Assembly (NCBI RefSeq): GCF_900129775.1
Contig: NZ_FQWV01000008.1
Location: 115,106 to 179,105, forward strand
Reading direction: 5' to 3'
Source: Halobaculum gomorrense
GTDB taxonomy: Archaea > Halobacteriota > Halobacteria > Halobacteriales > Haloferacaceae
DNA length: 64,000 nt
Positions within the stretch are counted from its first letter, which is position 1, and the number at the start of each line of letters is the position of its first letter. The position numbers and the translations under genes were made by a program. The notes below the pieces were generated by a model that worked only from the letters and a program-made list of their open reading frames with translations, did not search any database and was not told the origin of the DNA. Positions 1 to 8,275 of this stretch are shown here, in pieces.

Positions 1-127
1 CGCCGGCAGCAACGCCGACGCGCTCGCGGAGGCGGTGGCGGTCGCGGCGCTGGCGGGCGAACTCTCGCTGCTGTCGGCGCTGGCCTCTCGCAACCTCTCG
101 TCGGCGCACGCCAGCCTCGGACGGTAA
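1..127 (+). CDS. hmgA: HMG-CoA reductase, C-terminal end only
   Basis: The last 41 codons of a gene entering from the left, read in frame 2 and ending with TAA at 125-127. The tail contains GSNADALAEAV, LAGELSLLSALA and a final SSAHASLGR, which matches the C-terminal helix region of class I hydroxymethylglutaryl-CoA reductases (AGELSLxSALA followed by xSSH). The enzyme makes mevalonate for archaeal isoprenoid lipids. The catalytic domain lies outside the window, so activity cannot be judged from what is here. Confidence 0.85.
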   Translation, partial: AGSNADALAEAVAVAALAGELSLLSALASRNLSSAHASLGR

Positions 128-595
128 GCGCCGTCGCCGGAAGGGGTGGCCCCCGAACGCTGTCGGTACCGCGACCCCCCGAACGCTGTCGGCACTACCT
201 CGAACGCTGTCGGCACCGCTACCGCTGTCGAGCGCCGTCGCGAGCGCCCGGATCGCCCACACCGCGTGCCGCCGGATCCGCAGCGGGTCGCCCCACAAGT
301 GCGCTGCCATTGGCGTCTGGACCGCGGCCGCGGCGAGCAGGAACTCGCCGACTGCGGGGTGGACGTACACCCACGCCGCGATTCCGGTCGTCTCCTCCCA
401 CACGAGCAGCGCGTACGCCGCCGCGCCGTGCATCGTCAGGAACACCCCAAGCAGCGAGACGAACGCCGCGAGAAACAGGAACCCGGCGTACGGCGGCGGG
501 TCGGCCGTCGCGGCGCCGGATTGGAGCGGTAACGCGAGCGGAACGCGGAACGTCCCGGCGGCCTCGACGGTGGCGACCGCCGATTCCGCGAACAT
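1..595 (-). CDS. small haloarchaeal membrane protein, stop not reached
   Basis: An open frame starts at ATG 595 (MFAESAVATVEAAGTFRV) and has no stop before the window edge. The first ~115 residues look real: a hydrophobic stretch around YAGFLFLAAFVSLLGVFLTM and a second around HPAVGEFLLAAAAVQ, i.e. two predicted membrane segments, then a short basic part. After about residue 120 the frame runs through a repeated GADSVRG/SADSVRG motif and then antisense across the 3' end of hmgA, where the translation is Arg-rich and looks non-coding. The natural stop was probably near the repeat and lost by repeat gain or a frameshift. Function unknown; I recognise no family. Confidence 0.5.
   Translation of the reverse strand, partial: MFAESAVATVEAAGTFRVPLALPLQSGAATADPPPYAGFLFLAAFVSLLGVFLTMHGAAAYALLVWEETTGIAAWVYVHPAVGEFLLAAAAVQTPMAAHLWGDPLRIRRHAVWAIRALATALDSGSGADSVRGSADSVRGVAVPTAFGGHPFRRRRLPSEAGVRRREVARGQRRQQREFARQRRDRHRLRERVGVAAG
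154..216. repeat. three imperfect direct repeats CGAACGCTGTCGG
   Basis: Copies begin at 154, 180 and 201 (CGAACGCTGTCGGTACC, CGAACGCTGTCGGCACT, CGAACGCTGTCGGCACC), spaced 26 and 21 nt; a weaker piece (CCGCTGTCGAGC) follows near 222. They sit just beyond the hmgA stop and inside the C-terminal part of the minus-strand membrane protein, where they encode ADSVRG-type repeats. Confidence 0.8.
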
Positions 596-643
596 TCACA
601 TAGTCGGACTGGTCCGCTATTCGATATGAACACTCCGACGCCG

Positions 644-1168
644 TTACAGAAGTCGATACTCACCGCGCGACTCGGTCGCCTCGCCGCGGCGCGCCAGCCG
701 GTCGAGGATGTCGCGCGCCGCCTCGGCGGGGACGCCGTGGTCGGTCGCGTACGCGACGACGGCCTCCTCGGTCGTGTTCCCCTCGCGGATGGCGTCGCGG
801 ACGACCTCGTCGCGCGAGCGTGACCCGCCGCCGTCGTCCGCACCGGCGGCCGCGACCGCGTCGGCGTCGAGCCCCGAGTCCTCGAGGTACTCGCGGTCGT
901 CGACGGCGCCCTCGAAGCCGTCCAGTTCGCGCTCCAACTCGGCGACCGTGCCCGCGTCTTCGAACGCTTCCGAGTGCCCGCGCTTGTCGGCGAGGAGCGT
1001 CGCCCGCGCCTGCGCGGCGGCCGCGCGGTCGTCGGACTCGTAGAAGCGCTTCAATCGCGCGGTCGGGTGTCGCGTGCCGCACCGCGGGCAGATCGCCGAG
1101 TCCTGTCCGTCGGGGTCCGAGACGAGCCAGTAGGTGCCGCAGGAGCGACAGCCGACGACCGCGTACAT
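644..1168 (-). CDS. DUF5817-like zinc-ribbon / winged-helix protein
   Basis: 174 residues. The N-terminus is a zinc ribbon with two CxxC pairs (CRSCGTYW at residues ~8-15 and CPRCGTRHP at ~28-36), the middle is acidic and charged, and the C-terminal 55 residues (DEVVRDAIREGNTTEEAVV ending in EYRLL) look like a small winged-helix domain. This architecture is typical of a haloarchaeal family I recall as DUF5817; the name is from memory. A role in nucleic-acid binding is inferred from the ribbon plus helix domain. No operon partner: it is flanked by a minus-strand membrane gene downstream and a plus-strand cupin gene upstream. Confidence 0.75.
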   Translation of the reverse strand: MYAVVGCRSCGTYWLVSDPDGQDSAICPRCGTRHPTARLKRFYESDDRAAAAQARATLLADKRGHSEAFEDAGTVAELERELDGFEGAVDDREYLEDSGLDADAVAAAGADDGGGSRSRDEVVRDAIREGNTTEEAVVAYATDHGVPAEAARDILDRLARRGEATESRGEYRLL

Positions 1169-1317
1169 GACGACCGCTTGCTCGCCATCGGAATTGAACC
1201 TTGCCTCCGGCGACCGATCGGTCGGGGCGCGATCGGACCGGGGCGCCCCGTGGGCGCGGCGAGTCTCGTCGCCGTGGCGCCCGCGGAACTAAGGTGGTCG
1301 CAGTCGGCGGGGTCCGT

Positions 1318-1659
1318 ATGGAGCGCGAACGGCACGACCCGAGCGCGGACACGGAGGCGGTTCACGGCGTCCACCTGGCACAGTTGGCTGCGGGCGCGGA
1401 GACGAGCGTCCAGCACTTCTCGATCGAACCGGGTGCGGAGGTGCCGGCCCACAGCCACCGCCACGAGCAGGCGGGCTACATCACGGCCGGCGCGTTGACG
1501 TTCGTTCTCGCCGACGGTGAGGAGGTCGTCTGCGAGGCCGGCGACTCGTACGTCCTCGCCGGCGAGGAGGTCCACGGCGCCGAGAACAGGGGCGACGAGC
1601 GGGTGGAGGGCGTCGACATCTTCAGCCCCCCGCGGACGGACCCCGACTGGCAGGAGTAG
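1318..1659 (+). CDS. small cupin-domain protein
   Basis: 113 residues from ATG 1318. An upstream in-frame start at 1201 would add an Arg-rich tail unlike the rest, so the internal ATG is preferred. It is a single cupin_2 barrel: the first motif is seen as PAHSHRHEQAGYITAGALTF (two His plus Glu spacing) and the second as GDSYVLAGEEVHGAEN. Metal binding by H-x-H and the later His is expected from the family. Substrate unknown. It stands alone, convergent with the next gene. Confidence 0.8.
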   Translation: MERERHDPSADTEAVHGVHLAQLAAGAETSVQHFSIEPGAEVPAHSHRHEQAGYITAGALTFVLADGEEVVCEAGDSYVLAGEEVHGAENRGDERVEGVDIFSPPRTDPDWQE

Positions 1660-1699
1660 CCGAGAGCGGGGCGACCGCGGCGCGGGGCCGGCCGCGGGC

Positions 1700-2320
1700 T
1701 CAGTCGGCGCGCACCTCGGCGTCGGCGTCGCCGTCGAGGTCATCCTCGTCGACGCCGGGCGCAGCGGTCACGTCGACCTCGTCGGGCTCCTCGGCGCCGC
1801 CGACGTGCATCTCGCCGTCGTCGTCCTCGACGTACGCGTCGTCGGCGAAGCCGGCGACGGCGTTCTCGAACTCGCCGTCGGCCATGCGGTCTGGCGTGGC
1901 CGGCGCGTCCGCGACGCCGTCGGCGGGGCGGAACTCGCCCAACGGGTCGTCGATGGTGATCCCGTGGCGCTCGAAGAACTCCTCGTAGCGGCGGTAGTGC
2001 TGTTCCAACTCGTCGCTGGGGATCTCCATCATCTCCGCCCAGCCGTGGGTGAAGAAGTCGAAGTTGGCCTGCACGTGGGTGATCTCGCGAGCCTCCGCCT
2101 CGGGGTAGCCGGCCTCCAGCGCGGCGACGTAGGTGTCCATCGTCGCGTCGAAGAAGTCGTCGAGGTGCGCGCGGCGCTCCTCCCGGCGGTCCTCGTCGGC
2201 CTTGTTGAGGAAGATGTCCGTGTGCATGTCGACGAGCCTGTCGTTGACGTAGCCGCCGACGACCGGCGTGGTGAGCGCGCGCTTGGCGGCCCAGTGGCGG
2301 ACGTTCTGCCGGAGCTTCAT
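1700..2320 (-). CDS. conserved haloarchaeal protein (DUF6149-like)
   Basis: 206 residues, starting MKLRQNVRHWAAKRALTTP. Residues 1-~130 form a conserved, mostly helical region (TDIFLNKADEDRREER, ITHVQANFDFFTHGWAEM), and the last ~50 residues are very acidic low-complexity sequence. No signal peptide or membrane segment. I recall this as the haloarchaeal DUF6149 family, function unknown; the family name is from memory. It is divergent from the oxidoreductase gene at 2577 with a 256-bp gap. Confidence 0.7.
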   Translation of the reverse strand: MKLRQNVRHWAAKRALTTPVVGGYVNDRLVDMHTDIFLNKADEDRREERRAHLDDFFDATMDTYVAALEAGYPEAEAREITHVQANFDFFTHGWAEMMEIPSDELEQHYRRYEEFFERHGITIDDPLGEFRPADGVADAPATPDRMADGEFENAVAGFADDAYVEDDDGEMHVGGAEEPDEVDVTAAPGVDEDDLDGDADAEVRAD

Positions 2321-2576
2321 ACCCGTCGTTGGGGTCGGATTCCCTTGAATGTGCGGCGAGGATGCGGCCGCGCGACGGCCCGGCGAAGACAGCGGGTCGA
2401 CGAAGCGAGCAACTGCGAGGCGACCGACGGCGATCGAGTCGCTCGGGCGGCGCGCGACACCTCGATATGCTGTTCTCCTTGTTGTCCTAGAAGACTGCAG
2501 AATGCCCTTGATACGTACCCTCGTGAATCCTCACGTCGATAGCAACCCACATTAACCCCGAATCCGAATCCCCGGT
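2321..2576. promoter_or_regulatory. divergent intergenic region with TATA box near 2549-2556
   Basis: This gap lies between two divergent genes and has no convincing coding content. ACATTAAC at 2549-2556 is centred about 25 nt before the ATG at 2577, the spacing of a leaderless haloarchaeal promoter. The part from 2470 to 2570 is clearly more AT-rich than its surroundings. Confidence 0.5.
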
Positions 2577-3821
2577 ATGAGCGAGTCGTTCGTCATCATC
2601 GGTGACGGAATCGCGGGTAGTTCCGCCGCCGAAACCCTCCGGGAGGAGGCGCCCGACGCCGACATCACCGTGATCACAGACGAGGGCGAAGCCCTCTACA
2701 ATCGCATCCTCATCAAGGAGTTCGCCAAGGGGAAGCTCCCCGAGGCCCCGATCTCCATCCACGACGACGGGTGGTACGAGGAGCGCAACATCGACCTCGA
2801 ACTGAACACGCTCGTCGTCGACATCCGGGTCGACGAGCACGAGGTCGAGACCCACGAGGGCGACGTACTGGGGTACGATAAGCTGCTGTTGGCGGTCGGC
2901 GGCACGCCCCAACAGCTTCCCGTCGAGGGAAGCGACGCCGACGGCGTCCACCACTTCTGGACGTTCCAGGACGCCCGCCGCATCCGCGAGTCCGCCGAGT
3001 CCGCCGAGGAGGCCGTCATCGTCGGGGCGGGCCTGCTCGGCATCGACCTGGCGGCGATCTGCGGCGCCCAAGACATCGCGGGCAAGTACCTCATGCGCGG
3101 GAACTCTTGGTGGCGGTACGCGCTCAACGAGGAGGGCGCGGAGATCATGCACGAGGCGATGCGCGAGCGCGGCGTCGAGCCCGTCTTCGACTCCGGAGTC
3201 GATCACTTCGAGACCGACGAGGACGGCCACGTGACGGCCGCGGTCGATCCCAACGGCGACCGCTACGAGGCCGACTTTGCGGGCGTCGCCATCGGGCTGA
3301 ACCTCAACACCGAACTCGTCGAGGACACGCCCATCGAGACGGACGACGGCATCGTCGTCGACCAGTACATGCAGACGATCGACGAGGATGTGTTCGCGGC
3401 GGGCGACATCACCCGCTTCCACGACGTGATCCTCGGCGAACAGGCCCAGAACGGCGCGTGGGGGAGCGCCAAAGAGCAGGGAACCATCGCCGCGAAGAAC
3501 ATGCTCGAGTACGGGGCCGCGGAGTTCCGCTGGGTCTCCTCGTACTCCATCACCCACTTCGACTTCCCGTTCCTCTCGTTTGGCCACCCGACGCTGGGCG
3601 ACGACGAGGTCATGCGCTCGTTCGGCGACGACGAGTGGCGCCGCCTCGCGCTGAAGGACGGCAAGATCGTCGGCGGCGTGCTCATCGGCAACCTCGCGCC
3701 CCAGTCGGCGTACAAGCAGCTCATGCGCGAGCAGGTCGACGTGAGCGGGCAGAAGGACATCCTCATGACAGAGGGCTTCTCGGTCGACGACCTCGGAGTC
3801 GAGGACGCGGCGGCGGAGTAA
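2577..3821 (+). CDS. NAD(P)/FAD-dependent oxidoreductase
   Basis: 414 residues with the two Rossmann sites of the pyridine nucleotide-disulfide oxidoreductase fold: FAD GDGIAG (G9-x-G11-x-x-G14) near the start and NAD(P)H GAGLLG at 150-155, plus the C-terminal FAD contact DEDVFAAGDITRF. There is no CxxxxC redox disulfide, so it belongs with rubredoxin-reductase/NirB-like proteins rather than lipoamide dehydrogenases. The electron acceptor cannot be told from sequence and no ferredoxin or rubredoxin gene is adjacent. Confidence 0.85.
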   Translation: MSESFVIIGDGIAGSSAAETLREEAPDADITVITDEGEALYNRILIKEFAKGKLPEAPISIHDDGWYEERNIDLELNTLVVDIRVDEHEVETHEGDVLGYDKLLLAVGGTPQQLPVEGSDADGVHHFWTFQDARRIRESAESAEEAVIVGAGLLGIDLAAICGAQDIAGKYLMRGNSWWRYALNEEGAEIMHEAMRERGVEPVFDSGVDHFETDEDGHVTAAVDPNGDRYEADFAGVAIGLNLNTELVEDTPIETDDGIVVDQYMQTIDEDVFAAGDITRFHDVILGEQAQNGAWGSAKEQGTIAAKNMLEYGAAEFRWVSSYSITHFDFPFLSFGHPTLGDDEVMRSFGDDEWRRLALKDGKIVGGVLIGNLAPQSAYKQLMREQVDVSGQKDILMTEGFSVDDLGVEDAAAE

Positions 3822-3922
3822 CGGGCGACACCTGACCGGTCGGGTCCGTTCCGTTACTCCCGTACACTTCTCCGCCAGCGGCGGCGACTCTACGCCGTCT
3901 CACACGATCAAGTAACGTTTAT

Positions 3923-4273
3923 GTGGGTTATTGCCATGCATCACTGAACGACTCGGAACTGACGGTGCGTCGCGTCGGATCCGTCTCCGACGAGGCGACG
4001 CTTCGGCACGTCAATCAGTTGAGCGATCGCACGCGGACCCACTTTCACGCGCTGATCGCAGGCGAACGGCAGTCGGTCCCCGACCTCGCCCCTGGAGAGG
4101 TCGTGGTGCAGACGTCGTACTACCGGGTCGTCGAATCCGACCGGAGCGGGCGGGTAGCCGACGCCCCGGCCGCAGGCGAGGGACCGTCGGTCGCACCGGA
4201 CAGCGGCCAGCGACCGACCGGAAGTGAACGACCGGACCGACACCGTTTTCGGCGCCACTCTCGGAGTACGCCC
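3923..4273 (+). other. in-frame open extension upstream of the DUF7124-like gene
   Basis: The frame of the gene at 4274 is open back to GTG 3923. From about 3960 to 4150 its third codon positions are GC-rich like real coding sequence and the peptide (SVSDEATLRHVNQLSDRTR, FHALIAGERQSVPDLAPGE, VVVQTSYYRVVES) looks protein-like; from 4150 to 4273 it degenerates into Arg/Pro-rich text. A TATA-like TTTATG lies at the GTG itself, which argues against that start. It may be a small gene whose stop is lost, a genuine N-terminal domain, or chance. Confidence 0.35.
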
Positions 4274-4690
4274 ATGGATGGCGGCGGTTCGAGCGACATG
4301 ACACTCGCCTTTGAGTTGGACGCGCTGAAGTCGTTGGCCGACCCGAACACGGTGTTCAACGACGCGCGCGGGTGGACCGAGTACGTCGGCGTGGTCTCCG
4401 AGAAGCCCACGTACGTCGTCACCAACTTCACCCGGAAGCACCGCGTCCGGCAGGACTTCTTCTCGGGCCCCCGCGGCGTGGCCGAGTCGCTGGAGAACGT
4501 GAAGCGCCAGTTCGACACCGACCGCCACGTGTTCGTCGGCACGACCGATGAGGACCGCGCGGTCGCCGAGGAGACTGGCTGGGAGTTCCTCCCGTTGACG
4601 CAGGCGGCGGAGTCCGCCGGCTGGACGACGACCGACCCCGACGAGGAGTCCGACCCCTTCGCCGACGACGCGCGCGACGACTGGCCGTAG
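4274..4690 (+). CDS. conserved haloarchaeal protein (DUF7124-like)
   Basis: 138 residues from ATG 4274 (MDGGGSSDMTLAFELDALK). The conserved part has FNDARGWTEYVGVVS, YVVTNFTRKHRVRQDFFSG and a C-terminal acidic tail. I place it in a haloarchaea-only family (DUF7124, from memory), function unknown. ATG 4274 is chosen because conservation as I recall it begins there and CCGTTTTC at ~4242-4249 is correctly spaced for a leaderless promoter; an in-frame GTG at 3923 would make a 255-residue protein. Confidence 0.7.
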   Translation: MDGGGSSDMTLAFELDALKSLADPNTVFNDARGWTEYVGVVSEKPTYVVTNFTRKHRVRQDFFSGPRGVAESLENVKRQFDTDRHVFVGTTDEDRAVAEETGWEFLPLTQAAESAGWTTTDPDEESDPFADDARDDWP

Positions 4691-4757
4691 ACGCGCGACC
4701 TCGATCTTCAGGTTTCGAAACCACTAATCAGCGTCGACCCTTGGGAATAGCTACTCA

Positions 4758-5684
4758 ATGAGTCACCAGTTGCCGGACGTGCAGGCCAGCCGGCCGGACG
4801 TCTCCGTCGGACTGAGCCAGGTCGGGGTGACCGGCGTCGACAAGCTCGTGAAGATCGACCGCGGCGACCAGCGGCCGTGGGTGTTCATGGCGGAGTTCTC
4901 CGTGTTCGTCGACCTCCCCAGAGAGCGCAAGGGGATCGACATGAGCCGGAACATGGAGGTCATCGACGAGGTGCTGGAGGCGGCGACGCGGGAGGAGGCG
5001 TACCGCATCGAGGACGTCTGCGGCGACGCCGCCGAACGCCTGCTCGCGAAACACGACTACACGACGACCGCTGAGATCGAGATGACCGCCGAACTGGCGA
5101 CCCGCGAGGACACCCCCGCGTCCGGTCGCGAGACGCAGTCCACGTTCACGGTCGTTGCCAGCGCGGTCGCCGACGACGACGGCACTCGCGAGGAGATCGG
5201 CGCCGAGGTGACCGGCATGACCGTCTGTCCGTGCTCGCAGGGCATGTCCGAGTCGCGCGCCCGCGAGAAGCTCGACGACCTCGGGGTCGACGACGAGACC
5301 GCCGAGGAGTTTCTCGACGCCGTCCCACAGCCGGGCCACTCCCAGCGCGGGCACGCCACGCTCACGTTCACCGCCGACGGCTCCCCGGATGTCGATCTGC
5401 TCGACGTGATCGACACCGCCCGCGACGCGATGTCCGCGCGGATCTACAACTACGCCAAGCGTCCCGACGAGGACCACATGACGTATCGGGCGCACGCCGA
5501 CGCCAAGTTCGTCGAGGACTGTGTCCGCGCGCTCGCCGAGGACGTGGTCGACGAGTACGACCACCTCTCCGACGACGTGGTCGTCCACATGAAGCAGTCC
5601 AACGACGAGTCCATCCACCAGCACAACGCTCACGCCGAGCGCGAGGTCAGCATGGGCACCCTTCGCGAAGAGCTCGGGGAGTAG
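4758..5684 (+). CDS. mptA: GTP cyclohydrolase MptA (GTP cyclohydrolase IV family)
   Basis: 308 residues, the normal length for archaeal MptA/FolE2. It converts GTP to 7,8-dihydroneopterin 2',3'-cyclic phosphate, the first step of tetrahydromethanopterin-type and archaeal folate biosynthesis. Visible marks are [13 protein letters not shown] with Cys157/Cys159 (metal ligand region), [23 protein letters not shown] and the His-rich end [10 protein letters not shown]. The TATA-like ACTAATC at ~4723-4729 is about 30 nt before the ATG. mch, which uses the same cofactor class, is 49 kb away in this window. Confidence 0.93.
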   Translation: MSHQLPDVQASRPDVSVGLSQVGVTGVDKLVKIDRGDQRPWVFMAEFSVFVDLPRERKGIDMSRNMEVIDEVLEAATREEAYRIEDVCGDAAERLLAKHDYTTTAEIEMTAELATREDTPASGRETQSTFTVVASAVADDDGTREEIGAEVTGMTVCPCSQGMSESRAREKLDDLGVDDETAEEFLDAVPQPGHSQRGHATLTFTADGSPDVDLLDVIDTARDAMSARIYNYAKRPDEDHMTYRAHADAKFVEDCVRALAEDVVDEYDHLSDDVVVHMKQSNDESIHQHNAHAEREVSMGTLREELGE

Positions 5685-5690
5685 CCACGG

Positions 5691-6494
5691 TCACAGCCCC
5701 AGGGGCGACGCCTCGCTCCAGCGCTCGCGGAACGTCCGGCGAACGTCGCCCGCGAACTCCGGGTCTTTCAGGTCGATCATCGCGAACGACTCCTCGGGGT
5801 CGACCGGACTCGGCACCTCCATGCACACCTCCGCATCGTCGACGAGCGTGAACGTTCCGCGCAGCCCCGAGGCGGTCCGGACCTCGAAGTTCGGGTGGTC
5901 GGCCATGCGGTCGAAGTACCGGTCGCCGACGCTCTCGGGGAGCTGCGCGGGGAGCTCCTCAGATAACAGCAGCGACACCTCGACGCCCCGTTCGAGCGCC
6001 GCCTCCAGCTCCTCGGCGACCGCCTCGCCCACGTCGCCGATGTCCAGCCCGGACGCGGGCGCGGCGGCGATCATCACGACGCGTTCGTCGGCCGCAGACA
6101 GGCGTTCGAGCAGCAGGTCGGCGGTCTCCTCGGGGCCGAGCGCGGCCGTCCAGAACTGCTCGGCCGGCGGCTCGCCCGCCTCCAACTCCGCCGACAGCTC
6201 GTCGACGACCGCCGCGTACTGCTCGGCCTGCTCGTCGAGCTCGCGCCGCTTCTCCTCCAGCAGCCGATCGAGGGCGGCGTCGGGCTCGACCGCGAGGTAC
6301 TTCTTCGGGCGACTGGCGGCCTGACTGCGGGCGAGCCGGTGCCGTTCGAGGCTGTTGAGCACGTCGTACACCCGGCCCATCGGCACGCCGCTGGCGTCGG
6401 ACAACTCCTTGGCGGTTGCCGGTCCCACGTCGAGCAGCGATCGGTACGCGCGAGACTCGTACTCCGAGAGCCCCAAGTCGCGAAGGTCGGCCAT
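5691..6494 (-). CDS. TrmB-family transcriptional regulator
   Basis: 267 residues starting MADLRDLGLSEYESRAYR; the longer frame to 6533 adds 13 residues not typical of the family. The N-terminal ~75 residues are the TrmB winged helix (LDVGPATAKELSDASGVPMG, VYDVLNSLERHRL), followed by a short coiled coil (EEKRRELDEQAEQYAAVVDE) and a C-terminal effector-like domain ending FRERWSEASPLGL. Haloarchaeal TrmB proteins usually control sugar or central carbon genes; no obvious target is adjacent. It converges on mptA with 6 nt between stops. Confidence 0.85.
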   Translation of the reverse strand: MADLRDLGLSEYESRAYRSLLDVGPATAKELSDASGVPMGRVYDVLNSLERHRLARSQAASRPKKYLAVEPDAALDRLLEEKRRELDEQAEQYAAVVDELSAELEAGEPPAEQFWTAALGPEETADLLLERLSAADERVVMIAAAPASGLDIGDVGEAVAEELEAALERGVEVSLLLSEELPAQLPESVGDRYFDRMADHPNFEVRTASGLRGTFTLVDDAEVCMEVPSPVDPEESFAMIDLKDPEFAGDVRRTFRERWSEASPLGL

Positions 6495-6581
6495 ACCCGC
6501 CACAGGAACCGCGGGATGAAAAACACACTCCACGTTTATCGAGAACTCCGCCGGAGATTCGGTGTCCGCGCCCGACGGTCC

Positions 6582-8147
6582 TCACTCGGCCGCGTCAGCG
6601 ACTTGCTGCATGAGCGCGTCGGGCGACTCGGCGGGGTCGGCGTCGCGGCCCCGGAGCGCGGCCGCGCCGTCGGGCGCGCGGTCGCTTTCGGGGACGACGA
6701 CCTTCTCGTGGTCGGCGACGCGGAGCGCGGCGCGGTGGAGATCGGACCCGACGGGCGCGCCCACGTCGACGACGAGCGGATCGCGGGTGAGCCGCGCCGC
6801 GACGGCGCCGTAGCCGGCCACCTGCGCGCCCATGCGCTCTGTCGCACCGGCGAAGGCGCCGACCGCGGCCTCTGCGCGCTCGCGGTAGGCGTCCTCGCCG
6901 ACGATCGCAGCCAGGTCGACGAGCGCGTCCGCGAACTCGACGACGCCGTCGATGGGGCGCAGCGGCCGATCGAGCAGCCCTACACCCGCGGCCGGCCCGT
7001 CGCGGAAGGCGTCGGCGTCGCCGAGCACGTCGATCGCGCGGTCGGCGACCGCGCGGGCGACATCGGCGCCGTCGCCGAGCACGGACTCCGCGGTGCAGAA
7101 CGCGGCGGTGACGCGAGCGACGTCCTCCAGAAGGTCGGTCTCGGCGTCGTCGGCGTCGAGATGACGGACGGTACCGTCGTCATCGACGAGCGTCTTCCGG
7201 AGGTACGCGAGCGCGTTCTCGCCGGACTCGCGCGCGCGCTCGTCGTCCGTGTATGCCGCGAGCGTGAGCAGCGCGTCCGCCGCGAGGGCGTTGCCGCCGG
7301 CGTAGGCGGCGAGGTCGGTTCGCTCCCCGTCGGGACCGACGCTCGCGCCGTAGGCGAACCCCGACCAGAGGTCGTCGTCGAGGAACGCGCGGATCGCGTC
7401 GGCGACCTCGCGGTACGCCTCGTCGCCGGTGTAGAGGTAGGCGTTGGCGAATGCGCGGAGGACGCCGGCGTCGTCGGCGAGCAGCTTCTCGCGGGCCGGA
7501 TCCGACCAGTCGCGCGCGGCGGCGTAGCGGAAGACGCCGCCGTCGTCGTCGACGAGGTTGCGCTCGATCGCGTCGAGCGTCTGGGTCGCTTTGTAGCGGT
7601 CGCGCTTGAGCGCGAACTCGACCGTCCGCGGTATGGGGAACTTCGCGTCGTCGCCCCAGCCGGCGAACTCGGGGTCCCACTGCGCGTCGAGTTGGCCCGC
7701 GAGGTGTTCCTCGATGGCAGTCGTCACCGGACCGCTCGGCGTCTCGTTCCCGGCGAGCGCGCGCGGGACGCGCCCGGCGTCCTCGCCGCGGCCGTCCCAC
7801 GTCTCGCGGACGCGGTCGAGCACCGATCGGAAGCCGTCGGGCCCGAGGTACGTCGCGCCGGTGAGCAGCTCGCCCGACGGGGTCGCAAACACGGTGGAGG
7901 GGAATCCGCCCATGTTGTATCGCTCGCGAACGCGGGGTTCGCGGTCAACGTCCACCTTCACCGGGACGAAGCCGTCGTTGACGTTGGCCGCGATGCGCGG
8001 CTCGCCAAACGTCTCGACGAGCATCCGGTGACAGTCGTCGCACCACGGCGCCGTCAGGAACAGCAGCACCGGCTGGCCCGTCCGCTCGGCCTCCGCGAAC
8101 GCGTCGTCTCCCCACTCGCGCCACTGGACGCGCGTGTCGTCGGTCAT
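6582..8147 (-). CDS. YyaL/DUF255-type thioredoxin-domain protein
   Basis: 521 residues. Residues ~10-115 are a thioredoxin fold with APWCDDCHRM (C36/C39) and the cis-proline region GGFPSTVF; the rest is an alpha/alpha barrel like the N-acylglucosamine epimerase/glycosidase clan (TRDWSDP-type helices, LDRPLRPIDGVVEFADALV). This is the DUF255 family (bacterial YyaL, human SSP411). The redox Cys pair is intact, unlike many relatives with WCHVCH. Molecular function of the family is unsettled. No signal peptide, so cytoplasmic. Confidence 0.85.
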   Translation of the reverse strand: MTDDTRVQWREWGDDAFAEAERTGQPVLLFLTAPWCDDCHRMLVETFGEPRIAANVNDGFVPVKVDVDREPRVRERYNMGGFPSTVFATPSGELLTGATYLGPDGFRSVLDRVRETWDGRGEDAGRVPRALAGNETPSGPVTTAIEEHLAGQLDAQWDPEFAGWGDDAKFPIPRTVEFALKRDRYKATQTLDAIERNLVDDDGGVFRYAAARDWSDPAREKLLADDAGVLRAFANAYLYTGDEAYREVADAIRAFLDDDLWSGFAYGASVGPDGERTDLAAYAGGNALAADALLTLAAYTDDERARESGENALAYLRKTLVDDDGTVRHLDADDAETDLLEDVARVTAAFCTAESVLGDGADVARAVADRAIDVLGDADAFRDGPAAGVGLLDRPLRPIDGVVEFADALVDLAAIVGEDAYRERAEAAVGAFAGATERMGAQVAGYGAVAARLTRDPLVVDVGAPVGSDLHRAALRVADHEKVVVPESDRAPDGAAALRGRDADPAESPDALMQQVADAAE

Positions 8148-8275
8148 ACCCGCGCTCGGGCGCGACCGGGGGTAAAGTCGGCGTTCCCGGTCGTTGCTCG
8201 CGCCACCAAACGCGGCGTCCGCGGGGAGCGAGCCACCTCCAAAAGGGCTATACAGCGTGCTCGGGTAGCCACGGT

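Noticed and set aside
154..216. The three repeats near hmgA as a CRISPR array
   Set aside because: Copies are 13-17 nt with 4-13 nt between them, far too short, imperfect, and there are no cas genes.
660..1352. Long minus-strand frame of 230 codons over the DUF5817-like gene
   Set aside because: Translation is Arg/Gly/Pro-rich with no family features; it is the out-of-frame shadow of the gene at 644-1168.
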